64,000 bases of DNA from Phycisphaerales bacterium (GCA_040221175.1 JAVJVK010000013.1:124001-188000); one strand, 5' to 3'. Shown: positions 41,455 to 49,978, numbered from the stretch's first letter. The notes: generated by a model from the sequence alone, not told the origin. Numbers and translations are program-made.

Positions 41455-43200
41455 ATGGACACGCGCTGTGGTCGCTGGTTGTTGGGGTCGGTCGTCGTTG
41501 GATCGCTGATCGGTGCGAGCACGCCCGATGCCTGCGCGCAGGGCGCGCTCAGCGAGCCCTTCGAGCCCATCGTTGAGCTGTCGAGCGTCGATGGACGCAC
41601 CGGGGCGGCGTTCAACGGCGCGGCGATCCGCGATGGCGTCGGCGGCGCCGTCGCGCTGGTGGGCGATGTAAACGCCGACGGGATCGACGACGTCGCCATT
41701 GGCGCCAGCGGCGCCGGCGCGGGCGGGGAGGCCTACGTGCTCTTTGGTCGCGGGCCGACCGCCGGCGGCTCGCTGCCCGGGGAGATCGGGCCGAGCGACC
41801 TGGATGGCGTGCTGGGGTTCCGGCTCATCGGGCCGGATCGCAATGCCGGGGCGGTCGTCGTGGCGGCCGGTGATTTCAACGGCGACGGCATCGATGACCT
41901 GGCGCTCAGCGATCCCTTCGCGACCGGGGCGGCCGGAACGCGCTCGGGCAGGACCTGGGTCGTCTTCGGCCGCGCCGGTGGATTCCCGCCCGACGTGCGC
42001 CTGTCCGACCTGGACGGCAGCGACGGCGTCGCCCTGGCCGGCATCGGCAGCAGCGGCTCGTCGGTCTCGGCCGCGGGGGACGTAAACGGCGACGGGCTGG
42101 ACGACCTGATCATCGGTGCACCGCGGGGCATCGGCGAGGCCTACGTAGTGTATGGCTCGCGCGATGGGTTCCCGGGGTTGATCGATCTCACCATGCTGGA
42201 TGGGGTCAACGGGTTCCGCCTCGTTGGCACGACCGGCGAGAGCGCGGGCCGGGCCGTCGCCGGCGTGGGCGATGTGAACGCCGATGGCGTGGCCGACGTG
42301 GCCGTGGGCGCGCCCGAGGCCGATGTGCGTGGGGCCGGGGGCCAGGGCCAGACCTACGTGGTGTACGGCCGCGCGGGCGGGTTCCCGCCGGTGGTGGAGC
42401 TTGCGCGCTTGGGCGCGGGTGAGGGCGCGCGGCTGCTGGGCGATGTCCAGTTCGTGGCCAGCGGGAGTGCGCTCTCGGCGGCGGGCGACCTGAACGACGA
42501 TGGCATCGACGATCTCGCCGTCGGCGCCGCTGCGTGGGGCCCGGACACCTCCAGGGGTAATGGTGCGTGCTACGTGGTCTACGGCGTTGCCGGCGAGCTG
42601 CCATCGGTGTTCGACCTGACCGATCTGGACGGCGACAACGGCTTCCAATTGGTCGGCCCGCGCGGCGGGGCCAACCTGGCCAACGCGATCGCATCGGTCG
42701 GTGATGTCGATCAGGACGGCGTGGACGATCTGCTCATTGGCGCCGCTGGTTCGTACGACGGAGATCGTCGCGTCGGGTTCGCCTACCTGGTCTCGGGTCG
42801 CTCGGGCGGCGGGTTTGGTGCGCTGACCGACATCGAGACGCTGGTGGGTCGCGGCGTCGTCCGATTCCAGGGCGAAGAAACGCAAGACAGCGCGGGCAGC
42901 GACGTCTCGGGTGGCGGCGACATCAACGCCGACGGCGTACTTGATCTGATCATCGGGGCCGACGACAACGACGCGGGCGGCGTGGACGATGCCGGCAAGG
43001 CGTACATCCTGTATGGCCGCGACCCGAGCCGGTGCGCGGCCGATCTCGACGGCGACGGCGCCTACTCAGCATCCGACTTCCTGTTCTTCCAGAACCTCTT
43101 CGACATGGGCGACCCCGCGGCGGACTTCGATGGCGACGGCGAGTTGACGATCTTCGACTTCCTCGCCTTCCAGAACGCGTTCGATGCCGGGTGCCCGTAG
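41455..43200 (+). CDS. Secreted integrin-like FG-GAP propeller protein with dockerin
   Basis: A 581-residue exoprotein. It has a signal peptide (LLGSVVVGSLIGASTPDACAQ region), then seven FG-GAP repeats at about 35-520, each with a calcium loop and a closing phrase, for example GDVNADGIDDVAIGASG, GDFNGDGIDDLALSDP, GDVNGDGLDDLIIGAP and GDVDQDGVDDLLIGAAG with AYVVYGR. This is the integrin-alpha-type seven-bladed propeller. The C-terminal module has a first half altered to YSASDFLFFQNLFDMGD, while the second is canonical, LTIFDFLAFQNAFDAGCP. GGGAGG precedes the ATG at 41455. Adhesion or polysaccharide binding is plausible but unproven. Confidence 0.92.
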   Translation: MDTRCGRWLLGSVVVGSLIGASTPDACAQGALSEPFEPIVELSSVDGRTGAAFNGAAIRDGVGGAVALVGDVNADGIDDVAIGASGAGAGGEAYVLFGRGPTAGGSLPGEIGPSDLDGVLGFRLIGPDRNAGAVVVAAGDFNGDGIDDLALSDPFATGAAGTRSGRTWVVFGRAGGFPPDVRLSDLDGSDGVALAGIGSSGSSVSAAGDVNGDGLDDLIIGAPRGIGEAYVVYGSRDGFPGLIDLTMLDGVNGFRLVGTTGESAGRAVAGVGDVNADGVADVAVGAPEADVRGAGGQGQTYVVYGRAGGFPPVVELARLGAGEGARLLGDVQFVASGSALSAAGDLNDDGIDDLAVGAAAWGPDTSRGNGACYVVYGVAGELPSVFDLTDLDGDNGFQLVGPRGGANLANAIASVGDVDQDGVDDLLIGAAGSYDGDRRVGFAYLVSGRSGGGFGALTDIETLVGRGVVRFQGEETQDSAGSDVSGGGDINADGVLDLIIGADDNDAGGVDDAGKAYILYGRDPSRCAADLDGDGAYSASDFLFFQNLFDMGDPAADFDGDGELTIFDFLAFQNAFDAGCP

Positions 43201-43252
43201 GCACCTGTCGCTCGTGCGAGGCCGATGGGCGGACGTGCGCCGGGTGGGTCCA

Positions 43253-43258
43253 TACTGT
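43253..43258 (+). promoter_or_regulatory. Putative -10 element TACTGT, leaderless geometry
   Basis: TACTGT ends 5 nt before the ATG at 43264, with no Shine-Dalgarno in between. Confidence 0.4.
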
Positions 43259-43263
43259 GCCCC

Positions 43264-45717
43264 ATGGACCACGCCCACGCCACGGATGGCACGACCACGC
43301 CCGAGCACGACCCCTATGACCCGCACGCGTACGGGCCGGAGGGAGATGCCCGGATCGACCCCCACGCCGACCCCGACAACGACCCCCTGCTGGCCGACCT
43401 GACCGAGAACCAGCGGCGGGCCGTGCTGGCCACCGAGGGCCCCGTGCTCGTGCTGGCGGCCGCGGGCAGCGGCAAGACCCGGGTCATCACCCGGCGCATC
43501 GGGCACCTGGTTCGATTGGGCGTGCCGGCGTGGTCGATCCTGGCGCTGACCTTCACCAACAAGGCCGCCGCCGAGATGCGCGAGCGCGTGGGCGTACTGC
43601 TGGGCGGGCAGGACGGCATGGACGCCCGCAGCACGCGGGGGCTGACCATCGGCACTTTCCACAGCCTGTGCGCCCGCCTGCTGCGGCGATACGCCGACGA
43701 CGACGCGCTGCCCCACCTCAAGCCCGACTTCACCATCTACGACACCAGCGACCAGGTGGCCCTCATGAAGCGGACCATCAAGGACCTGGGCATGGACAGC
43801 AGCAACTGGGCCCCGCGCAGCGTGCTCAACGCCATCAGCGGCGCCAAGAACGAGCTACAGGACGCCGACGCGTACGCCACCAACGCGATGGACTTCTACA
43901 CCAAGCAGGTCGCGCGCATCTACGAGGCCTACCAGCAGGCGATGCGCTCGGCGGGCGCGGTGGACTTCGATGACCTCCTGCTCTTGACGGCGAAACTGCT
44001 CCGCAAGAGCGACACGGCCCGGGCCGAGCTCCGCGAGCGCTGGCAGTACCTGCTCATCGACGAGTACCAGGATACCAACCGCGCCCAGTTCGAGATTGCT
44101 GCGCTCTTAGCCGGCGAAGCCGGAAAAGACGGGCGAGGCGAGGCGGGGCCCAACTTCTGCGTGGTGGGCGACCCCGATCAGTCCATCTACGGCTGGCGCG
44201 GGGCGGACATCAGCAACATCCTCGAGTTCGAGCAGCAGTATCCGGCGTGCGAGGTCATCCCCCTCGGCGAAAACTTCCGCAGCACCGCGCCGATCCTCAA
44301 GGCCGCCGACACGCTGATCGTCAAGAACAAACGCCGCAAGCACAAGGACCTGTTCACCAGCAGCACCGGCGGCGAGCCGGTCGAGGCCGTGCTGTGCCAG
44401 GACGAGCGGCACGAGGCCGAGCTGGTGGCCGACTGGCTCAAGGCCCGTGCGGAGGACGGCCTGGAGTGGCGCGACATGGCGGTGTTCTACCGGACGAACG
44501 CCCTGAGCCGCGTCATCGAGGACGCCATGCGCTCGCACGCGGTGCCGTATCGCATCGCCCGCGGCACCGCCTTCTATGACAGAGAAGAGATCAAGAACAC
44601 CATCGCCTACCTCCGCGTCGTGGCGAACCCGGCCGACAACATCTCCCTGCTCCGCATCGTGAACACCCCAACGCGCGGCATCGGCAAGACCAGCCTGAAC
44701 AAGCTCGACGCCGCGGCCAACATGGCCCGCGTGCCGTTGTTCGACCTGCTTCGCGAGCCCGAGAAGCACGCCGAGGTGACCAGCCGATCGGGCAAGAGCT
44801 GCCGGGAGTTCGTCGAGATGGTGCACGGCTGGACCGGCCACGGCAGCTTCATGGGCGCCGAGGTCAGCGCGACGCTGGCCGACCTGGTGGCGCGGGTCAT
44901 CGACGATAGCGGGCTGCGCTCGATGTACCAGTCTCGTGCCAAGAGTGGCGGCGAGGAGGACGAGAGCCGGCTGGACAACCTCGACCAGTTGATTACTGGA
45001 GCCGCCGAGTTCGAGCGCGAGTACGACCCCGCGGGCGACCCCTTCGCGTTTACCGATGCCGAGCAGGCCAGCGCGGGCAACGACGCCGAGGCGCCGCCGC
45101 TGCTGGCGATGCTCCGTGCCTGGCTCGAGACGGTTGCATTGGTCAGCGACCAGGACGCCGTCGACGCGGCGGGCGGGGCGGTCACGCTCATGACCCTGCA
45201 CGCCAGCAAGGGCCTCGAATTCCCCGCCGTCGCGATGATCGGCCTCGAAGAGGGCACCCTGCCGCACAGCCGGGCCCGCGAGAGCGAGGCCGAGCTCGAA
45301 GAAGAACGCCGCCTCGCGTTCGTGGGCATCACCCGCGCCATGAAGCGGCTGCTCATCACGAGCGCCCGCGTGCGCGCCGTCCGCGGCGTGCCCGAGCGGA
45401 CGATCCCCAGCCGCTTCCTCAGCGAGATCGGCGAGCAAGATGCAGAACACGTGAGCTTCAGCGACCGCTCGGACGACTTCAGCGATTTTGGTGGAGGTGG
45501 TCGTGGGGGGAGCGACGACTTCGACCCCTGGGGCGACGACGACGAGCCGAAGACCGCCGCCCTCAGGGTCGGCTCACGCGTCCGCCACCCCCAGTTCGGC
45601 GTGGGCAAGGTGCTGAGCTGCGGCACCGGAACCGGTGCGAGGGCGCGGGTGGAATTCAAGGGGATAGGGGTGAAGACGTTGATTTTGGAGTATGCGCGGT
45701 TGACCAGGGTTGACTAG
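43264..45717 (+). CDS. uvrD: UvrD/PcrA-type superfamily 1 DNA helicase
   Basis: 3'-5' DNA helicase for excision repair and replication. The 817 residues contain motif I LVLAAAGSGKTRVITRRI (about 64), motif Ia LALTFTNKAAAEM, motif II LLIDEYQDTN (about 265), motif III VVGDPDQSIYGWRGAD, motif IV GENFRSTAPIL, motif V VTLMTLHASKGLEFPAV (about 639) and motif VI EERRLAFVGITRAMKRL. A Gly/Asp-rich linker and the C-terminal Tudor-like VGSRVRHPQFGVGKVL, which binds RNA polymerase in PcrA/UvrD, complete it. The N-terminal 45 residues are Asp/His/Pro-rich. UvrD and PcrA cannot be separated by sequence alone. Confidence 0.96.
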   Translation: MDHAHATDGTTTPEHDPYDPHAYGPEGDARIDPHADPDNDPLLADLTENQRRAVLATEGPVLVLAAAGSGKTRVITRRIGHLVRLGVPAWSILALTFTNKAAAEMRERVGVLLGGQDGMDARSTRGLTIGTFHSLCARLLRRYADDDALPHLKPDFTIYDTSDQVALMKRTIKDLGMDSSNWAPRSVLNAISGAKNELQDADAYATNAMDFYTKQVARIYEAYQQAMRSAGAVDFDDLLLLTAKLLRKSDTARAELRERWQYLLIDEYQDTNRAQFEIAALLAGEAGKDGRGEAGPNFCVVGDPDQSIYGWRGADISNILEFEQQYPACEVIPLGENFRSTAPILKAADTLIVKNKRRKHKDLFTSSTGGEPVEAVLCQDERHEAELVADWLKARAEDGLEWRDMAVFYRTNALSRVIEDAMRSHAVPYRIARGTAFYDREEIKNTIAYLRVVANPADNISLLRIVNTPTRGIGKTSLNKLDAAANMARVPLFDLLREPEKHAEVTSRSGKSCREFVEMVHGWTGHGSFMGAEVSATLADLVARVIDDSGLRSMYQSRAKSGGEEDESRLDNLDQLITGAAEFEREYDPAGDPFAFTDAEQASAGNDAEAPPLLAMLRAWLETVALVSDQDAVDAAGGAVTLMTLHASKGLEFPAVAMIGLEEGTLPHSRARESEAELEEERRLAFVGITRAMKRLLITSARVRAVRGVPERTIPSRFLSEIGEQDAEHVSFSDRSDDFSDFGGGGRGGSDDFDPWGDDDEPKTAALRVGSRVRHPQFGVGKVLSCGTGTGARARVEFKGIGVKTLILEYARLTRVD

Positions 45718-45733
45718 TTCGGTCCGGAATGTG

Positions 45734-45752
45734 TGTGTGATCACGCGGATCA
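45734..45752. promoter_or_regulatory. Palindrome TGTGATC-N5-GATCACA beside TACAAT
   Basis: Perfect 7-bp arms (45734-45740, 45746-45752) flank ACGCG. A -10-like TACAAT follows directly at 45753-45758 on the plus strand. The shape recalls CRP/FNR-type sites, but the spacing differs (TGTGA-N9-TCACA rather than N6). It lies in the 82-bp gap between convergent genes, so a hairpin role is also possible. Confidence 0.45.
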
Positions 45753-45799
45753 CATACAATGCAAATACCCGCACAGAACGACCGAGATGGCCGGGACGA

Positions 45800-46144
45800 C
45801 TAATCAGACTTTGCTCTTGCTGGTGGCAGAGCTCTCCCCGCGGCGGGGATTAGCACGGCCAGCGCCAGCAGGGCAAAGAGGTCACCCAGCTGGAGCCATC
45901 GCTGTACTGAAGGCTTGGTGGCGCGAATTTGGCCGCTGATAGGCGTCGCTTCGCCATCTTTGATCTGAATCATGGCCCCTTCGGTAGCCATAAAATCTTG
46001 CACGGTGTGCCATTCGACGTCTTGATTCGCTTCGTCGGCACCGGCCCGAAAGCTCAATGCTGTTCCAATACATGTTTGGAGGGCGATGCTGATAATGGCG
46101 AGTACTCCGAAGATCTTCGCAAACTTAATGACGACATGATTCAT
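45800..46144 (-). CDS. Small hypothetical membrane protein, less G+C-rich
   Basis: The 114-residue product starts MNHVVIKFAKIFGVLAIISI. It has one N-terminal membrane segment (IFGVLAIISIALQTCIGTAL), a polar middle (ADEANQDVEWHTVQDFMATE) and a C-terminal hydrophobic segment (LGDLFALLALAVLIPAAG). The family is not recognised. Its DNA is clearly poorer in G+C than the surroundings, hinting at recent acquisition. A GGCGAGAAG lies upstream as a weak ribosome site. The frame extends further upstream, but that part has no membrane or domain logic. Confidence 0.65.
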   Translation of the reverse strand: MNHVVIKFAKIFGVLAIISIALQTCIGTALSFRAGADEANQDVEWHTVQDFMATEGAMIQIKDGEATPISGQIRATKPSVQRWLQLGDLFALLALAVLIPAAGRALPPARAKSD

Positions 46145-46284
46145 CTTTTGCTTCTCGCCGGCTAGTGTGAGATGATGTGCGGAATCAGAGTTCTTGCGAG
46201 CGTGTACTGCTGCGTTCAAAGTCAATAGCGAAATTGAGACTCTGGCAGCGCAAACCTACCATGAATTTAATTGCATGTCGGGCC

Positions 46285-47283
46285 CTACACCATCGCCCGC
46301 AGCGTGCTCGGGCTCTCCGCCTGCCCCGTCCGAGCACTCAGCAGCACAGCCGCCGCCATCGGGCCCAGATGCTGGGTATCCAGCGGCGGCGTCGCGCGGC
46401 CGTCGAGCAGGGGTGACAGGAACGCGACCAGCGCGTCGATGGCGGCGCGGTCGTGATCGGTTGTTTGGGATCGCGCCCGGCGTTCGGTGCTGTCGATGAT
46501 CTTGCCCGCGGGGTCGATCCAGCGGTGGCCGTCGTCGCCCAGTTCGAGGCGGCCGGCCTCGCCCAGCAGCGTGGCCCGGCGTTGCCAGCCGCCCGCGCGG
46601 TCGCTGAGCATGATGGCCGCCGACGAGCCGTTGTCGAAGCGGGCGTGGGCGGTCAGGTCGCCGGTGAGCGAGCCCAGCGACAGGCTCGCGCTCGGCTTCG
46701 TGGGGCCATTGAGAGAAGCCTCGACACGCTCGGCCTCGCCCAGCATGCCAACCAGGAGGTCCAGCGCATCGACGAGCAGCGCGCCCGTCGCGCCCTGGCC
46801 GGCCATCGTCGGGTCTCGGAAGCCCGCGAACAGCGCGCTGCGGACCTCGCCGAACGCAACCAATGTCTCCTGCGCTTCTTGAACGGCCGGGCTGTGGCGC
46901 AGCAGCGGCCCGAAGCGCACCGCCTCGGTCGGCACGCGGCCCTGCATGGGCGCGTGCCAGGCCTCGGCCGCGTCGCTGGGCGGCATCGGCAGCGGCGAGA
47001 GGGTCGCGATGCGCCTTCCCTCGGCGGCCGCCCGCGCGACGGCCTGGGGCAACGCCTCGCCGTAGCCCTCGCACGCGGTGGCCAGCAGCACGGCCCTCGC
47101 GTCGGTGTTCAAGAGGTCCAGCAGATCGCCGGCGAACGTCGCGCCCAAGTCGTCGGCCAGCGTCGTGCCGTGGGCGCGCACGGGCGCGGCGGCGGCGACG
47201 ATCGACGCGCCCAGCTCGGTCGCCAGCGCACGCAGCAGCGGCGCTTGTTCCGGCGTGGCCCAAATGGCGAGGGTGGCGTCCAA
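46285..47283 (-). CDS. Gfo/Idh/MocA-like oxidoreductase, divergent
   Basis: A 332-residue protein with the two-domain layout of NAD(P)-dependent sugar or aldehyde oxidoreductases. The N-terminal half is Rossmann-like (ATLAIWATPEQAPLLRALA, RAVLLATACEGYGEALPQA), but the usual GxGxxG is not evident. The C-terminal half matches the family pattern (FGEVRSALFAGF, GALLVDALDLLVGMLGEAER, ARFDNGSSAAIMLSDRAGGW, RATLLGEAGRLELGDDG). It may be a non-catalytic or cofactor-altered member. Start TTG 47283 is preceded by GGAG at 8 nt; upstream frame is antisense to rnpB. Its promoter appears to share an element with rnpB. Confidence 0.72.
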   Translation of the reverse strand: MDATLAIWATPEQAPLLRALATELGASIVAAAAPVRAHGTTLADDLGATFAGDLLDLLNTDARAVLLATACEGYGEALPQAVARAAAEGRRIATLSPLPMPPSDAAEAWHAPMQGRVPTEAVRFGPLLRHSPAVQEAQETLVAFGEVRSALFAGFRDPTMAGQGATGALLVDALDLLVGMLGEAERVEASLNGPTKPSASLSLGSLTGDLTAHARFDNGSSAAIMLSDRAGGWQRRATLLGEAGRLELGDDGHRWIDPAGKIIDSTERRARSQTTDHDRAAIDALVAFLSPLLDGRATPPLDTQHLGPMAAAVLLSARTGQAESPSTLRAMV

Positions 47284-47307
47284 AGTCGGGTGCTCCGGCG
47301 GTGCGCG

Positions 47308-47314
47308 TATAGTA
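47308..47314. promoter_or_regulatory. Overlapping divergent -10 elements for rnpB and the oxidoreductase gene
   Basis: TATAGT (47308-47313, plus strand) lies 11 bp before the rnpB 5' end. Its complement shifted by one base reads TACTAT (47314-47309, minus strand), 25 nt before the TTG at 47283. One A+T block in a G+C-rich 41-bp gap could drive both directions. Confidence 0.55.
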
Positions 47315-47324
47315 GGGGGTACGA

Positions 47325-47810
47325 GTGGTGCGGCCGGACGGTCGCGGGTGTGATGAGCAATCTTCGCACTCGAGGAAAGTCCGAGCACGGCAGGGCAACG
47401 GTGGTGGGTAACGCCCACCCGTCGGAACTCGTGGCTCTCTTGAGAGTCAGGTCGCGAGCCGGCGAGGGACAGTGCCACAGAAAACACACCGCCGATGGCG
47501 TTCGCTTGCGAGCGCACAGGTAAGGTTGAAATGGTGCGGTAAGAGCGCACCGCCCGGCTGGCGACAGACGGGGCACGGCAAACCCCACCGCGTGCAAGGT
47601 CACGCAGCCGTCGCGATGGTCGAGCAATCGGCCATCGACGCCCGGCCCGGGCGGCAGGCGGCGGGTAGACCGCTGGGGCCCGGCATTGCCGGATTCATGC
47701 CCCGATCACGCCGGCAACGGCGTGGCCAGAGAAATGGCCGTCATCTGTTCCGGAGGGCCGTTCGCGCCGGGGCAGAGACAGAACTCGGCTTACAGGCCGC
47801 ACGCGACCAC
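47325..47810 (+). ncRNA. rnpB: RNase P RNA, bacterial type A
   Basis: Catalytic RNA that trims tRNA 5' leaders. P1 is formed by GTGGTGCGGCC at 47325 and GGCCGCACGCGACCAC at the 3' end. The universal core GAGGAAAGTCCGAGC is at 47372. GGTAAGGTTGAAATGGTGCG with GGTAAGAGCGCACCG (P10-P12 region) and the 3' core AGAGACAGAACTCGGCTTAC near 47774 are present. Length about 486 nt is a little above average for type A. A -10 TATAGT lies upstream and a strong hairpin follows. Exact ends are estimated from P1 pairing. Confidence 0.95.
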
Positions 47811-47812
47811 AT

Positions 47813-47850
47813 GACGGCCCCGGGGGAGACTCCGGGGCCGTCGCCTTTAC
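47813..47850 (+). terminator. Terminator downstream of rnpB
   Basis: A perfect 11-bp stem GACGGCCCCGG (47813-47823) and CCGGGGCCGTC (47832-47842) with an 8-nt loop, followed by GCCTTTACC. The T-run is short, but position directly after the RNase P RNA supports the call. Confidence 0.75.
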
Positions 47851-47857
47851 CTGCCTG

Positions 47858-47863
47858 TACAAT
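47858..47863 (+). promoter_or_regulatory. Putative -10 element TACAAT, leaderless geometry
   Basis: TACAAT ends 6 nt before the ATG at 47870. No Shine-Dalgarno. It lies just past the rnpB terminator, where a new promoter is expected. Confidence 0.5.
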
Positions 47864-47869
47864 TCCGTC

Positions 47870-48202
47870 ATGAGCAGGCCTCGCACACGCACGATCGTCA
47901 TCACACTCGCGCCGCTGTTGATCGTGGCATCGCTCGTGGCGATCTATTTTCTCACGCGTCCGCCCGCCCTGGTGCGCGCGGCCGAGTCCATCGTTCGCCA
48001 AGCAGAGCGCGGTCGTGCGGTCGAGGTCGCCGAGATCGAGCAGCGCTTTGGAACTTCATACGAGCGCGACTTCGCGGGCTGGGACAGGGCGTACCACCTC
48101 GGCGACGACGGGTCGTTCTTCGCCATCGACAGCCGATGGCTCGTGATCCGGCTGAACCCTCAGACCGGCCGGGTCATCGATGCCGCGGTGATCGTGGACT
48201 GA
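47870..48202 (+). CDS. Small hypothetical protein with N-terminal membrane anchor
   Basis: The 110-residue product starts MSRPRTRTIVITLAPLLIVA with one membrane helix (TLAPLLIVASLVAIYFLT), followed by about 75 soluble residues: AESIVRQAERGRAVEVAEIE, YHLGDDGSFFAIDSRWLVIR and LNPQTGRVIDAAVIVD. The end looks like a small beta sheet, as in PepSY/YpeB-type or FMN-like modules, but I cannot assign it. It follows the rnpB terminator and has its own -10-like box. Confidence 0.7.
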   Translation: MSRPRTRTIVITLAPLLIVASLVAIYFLTRPPALVRAAESIVRQAERGRAVEVAEIEQRFGTSYERDFAGWDRAYHLGDDGSFFAIDSRWLVIRLNPQTGRVIDAAVIVD

Positions 48203-48231
48203 CCCTCGTCCGCCCGCCTCTCGAGCCAGGA

Positions 48232-48441
48232 TCTCCACCGCCACGCCCATCCCCACGGACCGCCCGCCCACCCCGCCCGGGCGAACGCCCTCCCGAACGG
48301 GCCGCTCGCCCCGCCCAACGGGACGCGTGCCCCGTTGAACGGGGCACGCGGTTCGCACCGCGGGGCACGCGTCCCGCGGCCCCTGGCGTTCGCCCGGGCC
48401 GGGTTGGCGAGGGGAAACCAGCGCGGGACACGTGGTCCGGC
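48232..48441. repeat. Array of about ten degenerate 21-bp direct repeats
   Basis: Units step 21 bp from 48232 (48253, 48274, 48295, 48316, 48337, 48358, 48379, 48400, 48421). For example 48358-48378 and 48421-48441 agree at about 14 of 21 positions, and 48253-48273 and 48295-48315 at about 15. The shared core is GGGCACGCG or GGGCCGCTCG, followed by CCC. It is more decayed than the array at 38231. Confidence 0.6.
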
Positions 48442-48505
48442 CGTCCGGGCGAGGGTGTGTGCGGGGCTTCTTGGCTCTCAGGGCGGGTGGAACGTGGCCA
48501 ATCCC

Positions 48506-48511
48506 TACCAT
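48506..48511 (+). promoter_or_regulatory. Putative -10 element TACCAT, leaderless geometry
   Basis: TACCAT ends 6 nt before the ATG of kmo at 48518. There is no Shine-Dalgarno sequence. Confidence 0.5.
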
Positions 48512-48517
48512 CGGCCG

Positions 48518-49978
48518 ATGAACGCGACCCCGAATCCCGCCCCCATCCTCCTCATCGGCGCCGGCTTAGCCGGCTCGCTCCTCGCCGTCCTGCTCGCCAG
48601 GCAGGGCTTCCCGGTCGTCGTCGCCGAGCGGCGGGGCGATCCGCGGGCGGCCGGCTACGTGGGCGGGCGGTCGATCAACCTGGCCCTCTCGGTTCGCGGC
48701 ATCACCGCCCTCGAGGCCGCGGGCATCGCCGACCAGGTGCTGCAGGACGCCCTGCCGATGCCCGGGCGCATCATGCATCCCAAGACGCTCACCGACGCCA
48801 CCGGCCGGGGCACCGTCTTCCAGCCCTACAGCCAGGACCCTGCCGACGCCATCCGCAGCGTGTCGCGCGGCGGGCTGAACATCGCCCTGCTCGACGCCGC
48901 CGAGCAGACGCCCGGCGTCGAACTGCGTTTCGACCATCGCTGCACGCACGTCGACCTGGACAACGCCAGCGCGACGTTCGACACGCCCGAAGGCGAGGTG
49001 GAACTGCAGGGTCGCGTGATCATCGGCGCCGACGGCGCGTTCAGCACCGTGCGCCAGGCCATGCAGGTCACCGACCGCTTCGACTACAGCCAGCACTACC
49101 TCGACGCGGGCTACAAGGAACTCCATATTCCCGCGCCGCAGGATCTGCCCGACCTGCCCGATGGCGTGGCCGAGAAGTTCGACGGCTACGCGATGGACCC
49201 CAAGGGCCTGCACATCTGGCCGGGCCGCGGCGGGGGCGCGTCGATGATGATCGCCCTGCCGAATCCCGATCGCTCGTTCACCTGCACGCTCTTCTGGCCC
49301 TACGAGGGGGCGCACGGCTTCGACGCGGTCGAGCCGCTGAGCGACAGGGCGCTGCGCCTGTTCTTCGACGAGCACTACCCCGACACGCGCTGGCTCATGC
49401 CCACGCTGGTCGAAGACTTCCGCGCCAACCCCACCAGCAGCCTCGTCACCGTCCGCTGCGAGCCCTGGCGGCGCGGGCGCTCGCTCATCCTGGGCGACGC
49501 GGCCCACGCCATCGTGCCCTTCTTCGGCCAGGGCATGAACGCGGCCTTCGAAGACTGCCGCATTCTCGCGGAGATGATCGAAGAAGCCGGCGGCGACATC
49601 GAACGCGTGATGGATCCCTTCTGGCAATCGCGGGTCGAGCACGCCAACGCCATCGCCGACATGGCCATCGCCAACTTTGTCGAGATGCGAGAAAAAGTCG
49701 CCGACGAGGCGTTCCTGTACCACAAGAGGGTCGAGCAAGCCGTGCACGCCCAGCTTGGCGAAGAAATGCCCGAGCGCGCGACGCCGCTTTACAACCTGGT
49801 GAGCTTCACCAACGTGCCCTACGCCGAAGCGCTGCGCCGCGGCAAGGAGCTCGACGCGGCCATTGCGCGGGTGGTCTCGCTCGTGCCGCCGGCGCGTGCC
49901 GGGGACATGGACGCCGCCGCCTGGCGCGAGCTGGTGGCCGACCATGCGCGTCGGGTGCTCGGCGCCCAGCCGGCCTGA
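48518..49978 (+). CDS. kmo: Kynurenine 3-monooxygenase (FAD)
   Basis: Aromatic hydroxylase that converts kynurenine to 3-hydroxykynurenine with NADPH and O2. The 486 residues begin with the FAD motif ILLIGAGLAGSLLAVLLARQ. The KMO-typical GRSINLALSVRG, KELHIPAP, HIWPGRGGGASMMIALPNPD, and the second FAD motif RSLILGDAAHAIVPFFGQGM followed by NAAFEDCRIL are present. The helical C-terminus (FVEMREKVADEAFLYHKRVE) also fits. No other kynurenine-pathway gene is nearby; in bacteria kmo may serve NAD synthesis from tryptophan. The open frame extends upstream into the 21-bp array, but the -10-like box supports the ATG at 48518. Confidence 0.92.
   Translation: MNATPNPAPILLIGAGLAGSLLAVLLARQGFPVVVAERRGDPRAAGYVGGRSINLALSVRGITALEAAGIADQVLQDALPMPGRIMHPKTLTDATGRGTVFQPYSQDPADAIRSVSRGGLNIALLDAAEQTPGVELRFDHRCTHVDLDNASATFDTPEGEVELQGRVIIGADGAFSTVRQAMQVTDRFDYSQHYLDAGYKELHIPAPQDLPDLPDGVAEKFDGYAMDPKGLHIWPGRGGGASMMIALPNPDRSFTCTLFWPYEGAHGFDAVEPLSDRALRLFFDEHYPDTRWLMPTLVEDFRANPTSSLVTVRCEPWRRGRSLILGDAAHAIVPFFGQGMNAAFEDCRILAEMIEEAGGDIERVMDPFWQSRVEHANAIADMAIANFVEMREKVADEAFLYHKRVEQAVHAQLGEEMPERATPLYNLVSFTNVPYAEALRRGKELDAAIARVVSLVPPARAGDMDAAAWRELVADHARRVLGAQPA

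Larger units (their letters stand above)
48203..48517. other. Non-coding 315-bp region with a 21-bp repeat array
   Basis: It lies between the small membrane-protein gene and kmo, both rightward. Most of it is occupied by degenerate 21-bp repeats, extremely G+C-rich. Frames through it translate to heptad Arg/Pro/Gly repeats and are not called as genes. Confidence 0.6.

Noticed and set aside
45733-45939. 68-codon plus-strand frame after the helicase
   Set aside because: Antisense to the small membrane protein, no ribosome site, no protein-like composition.
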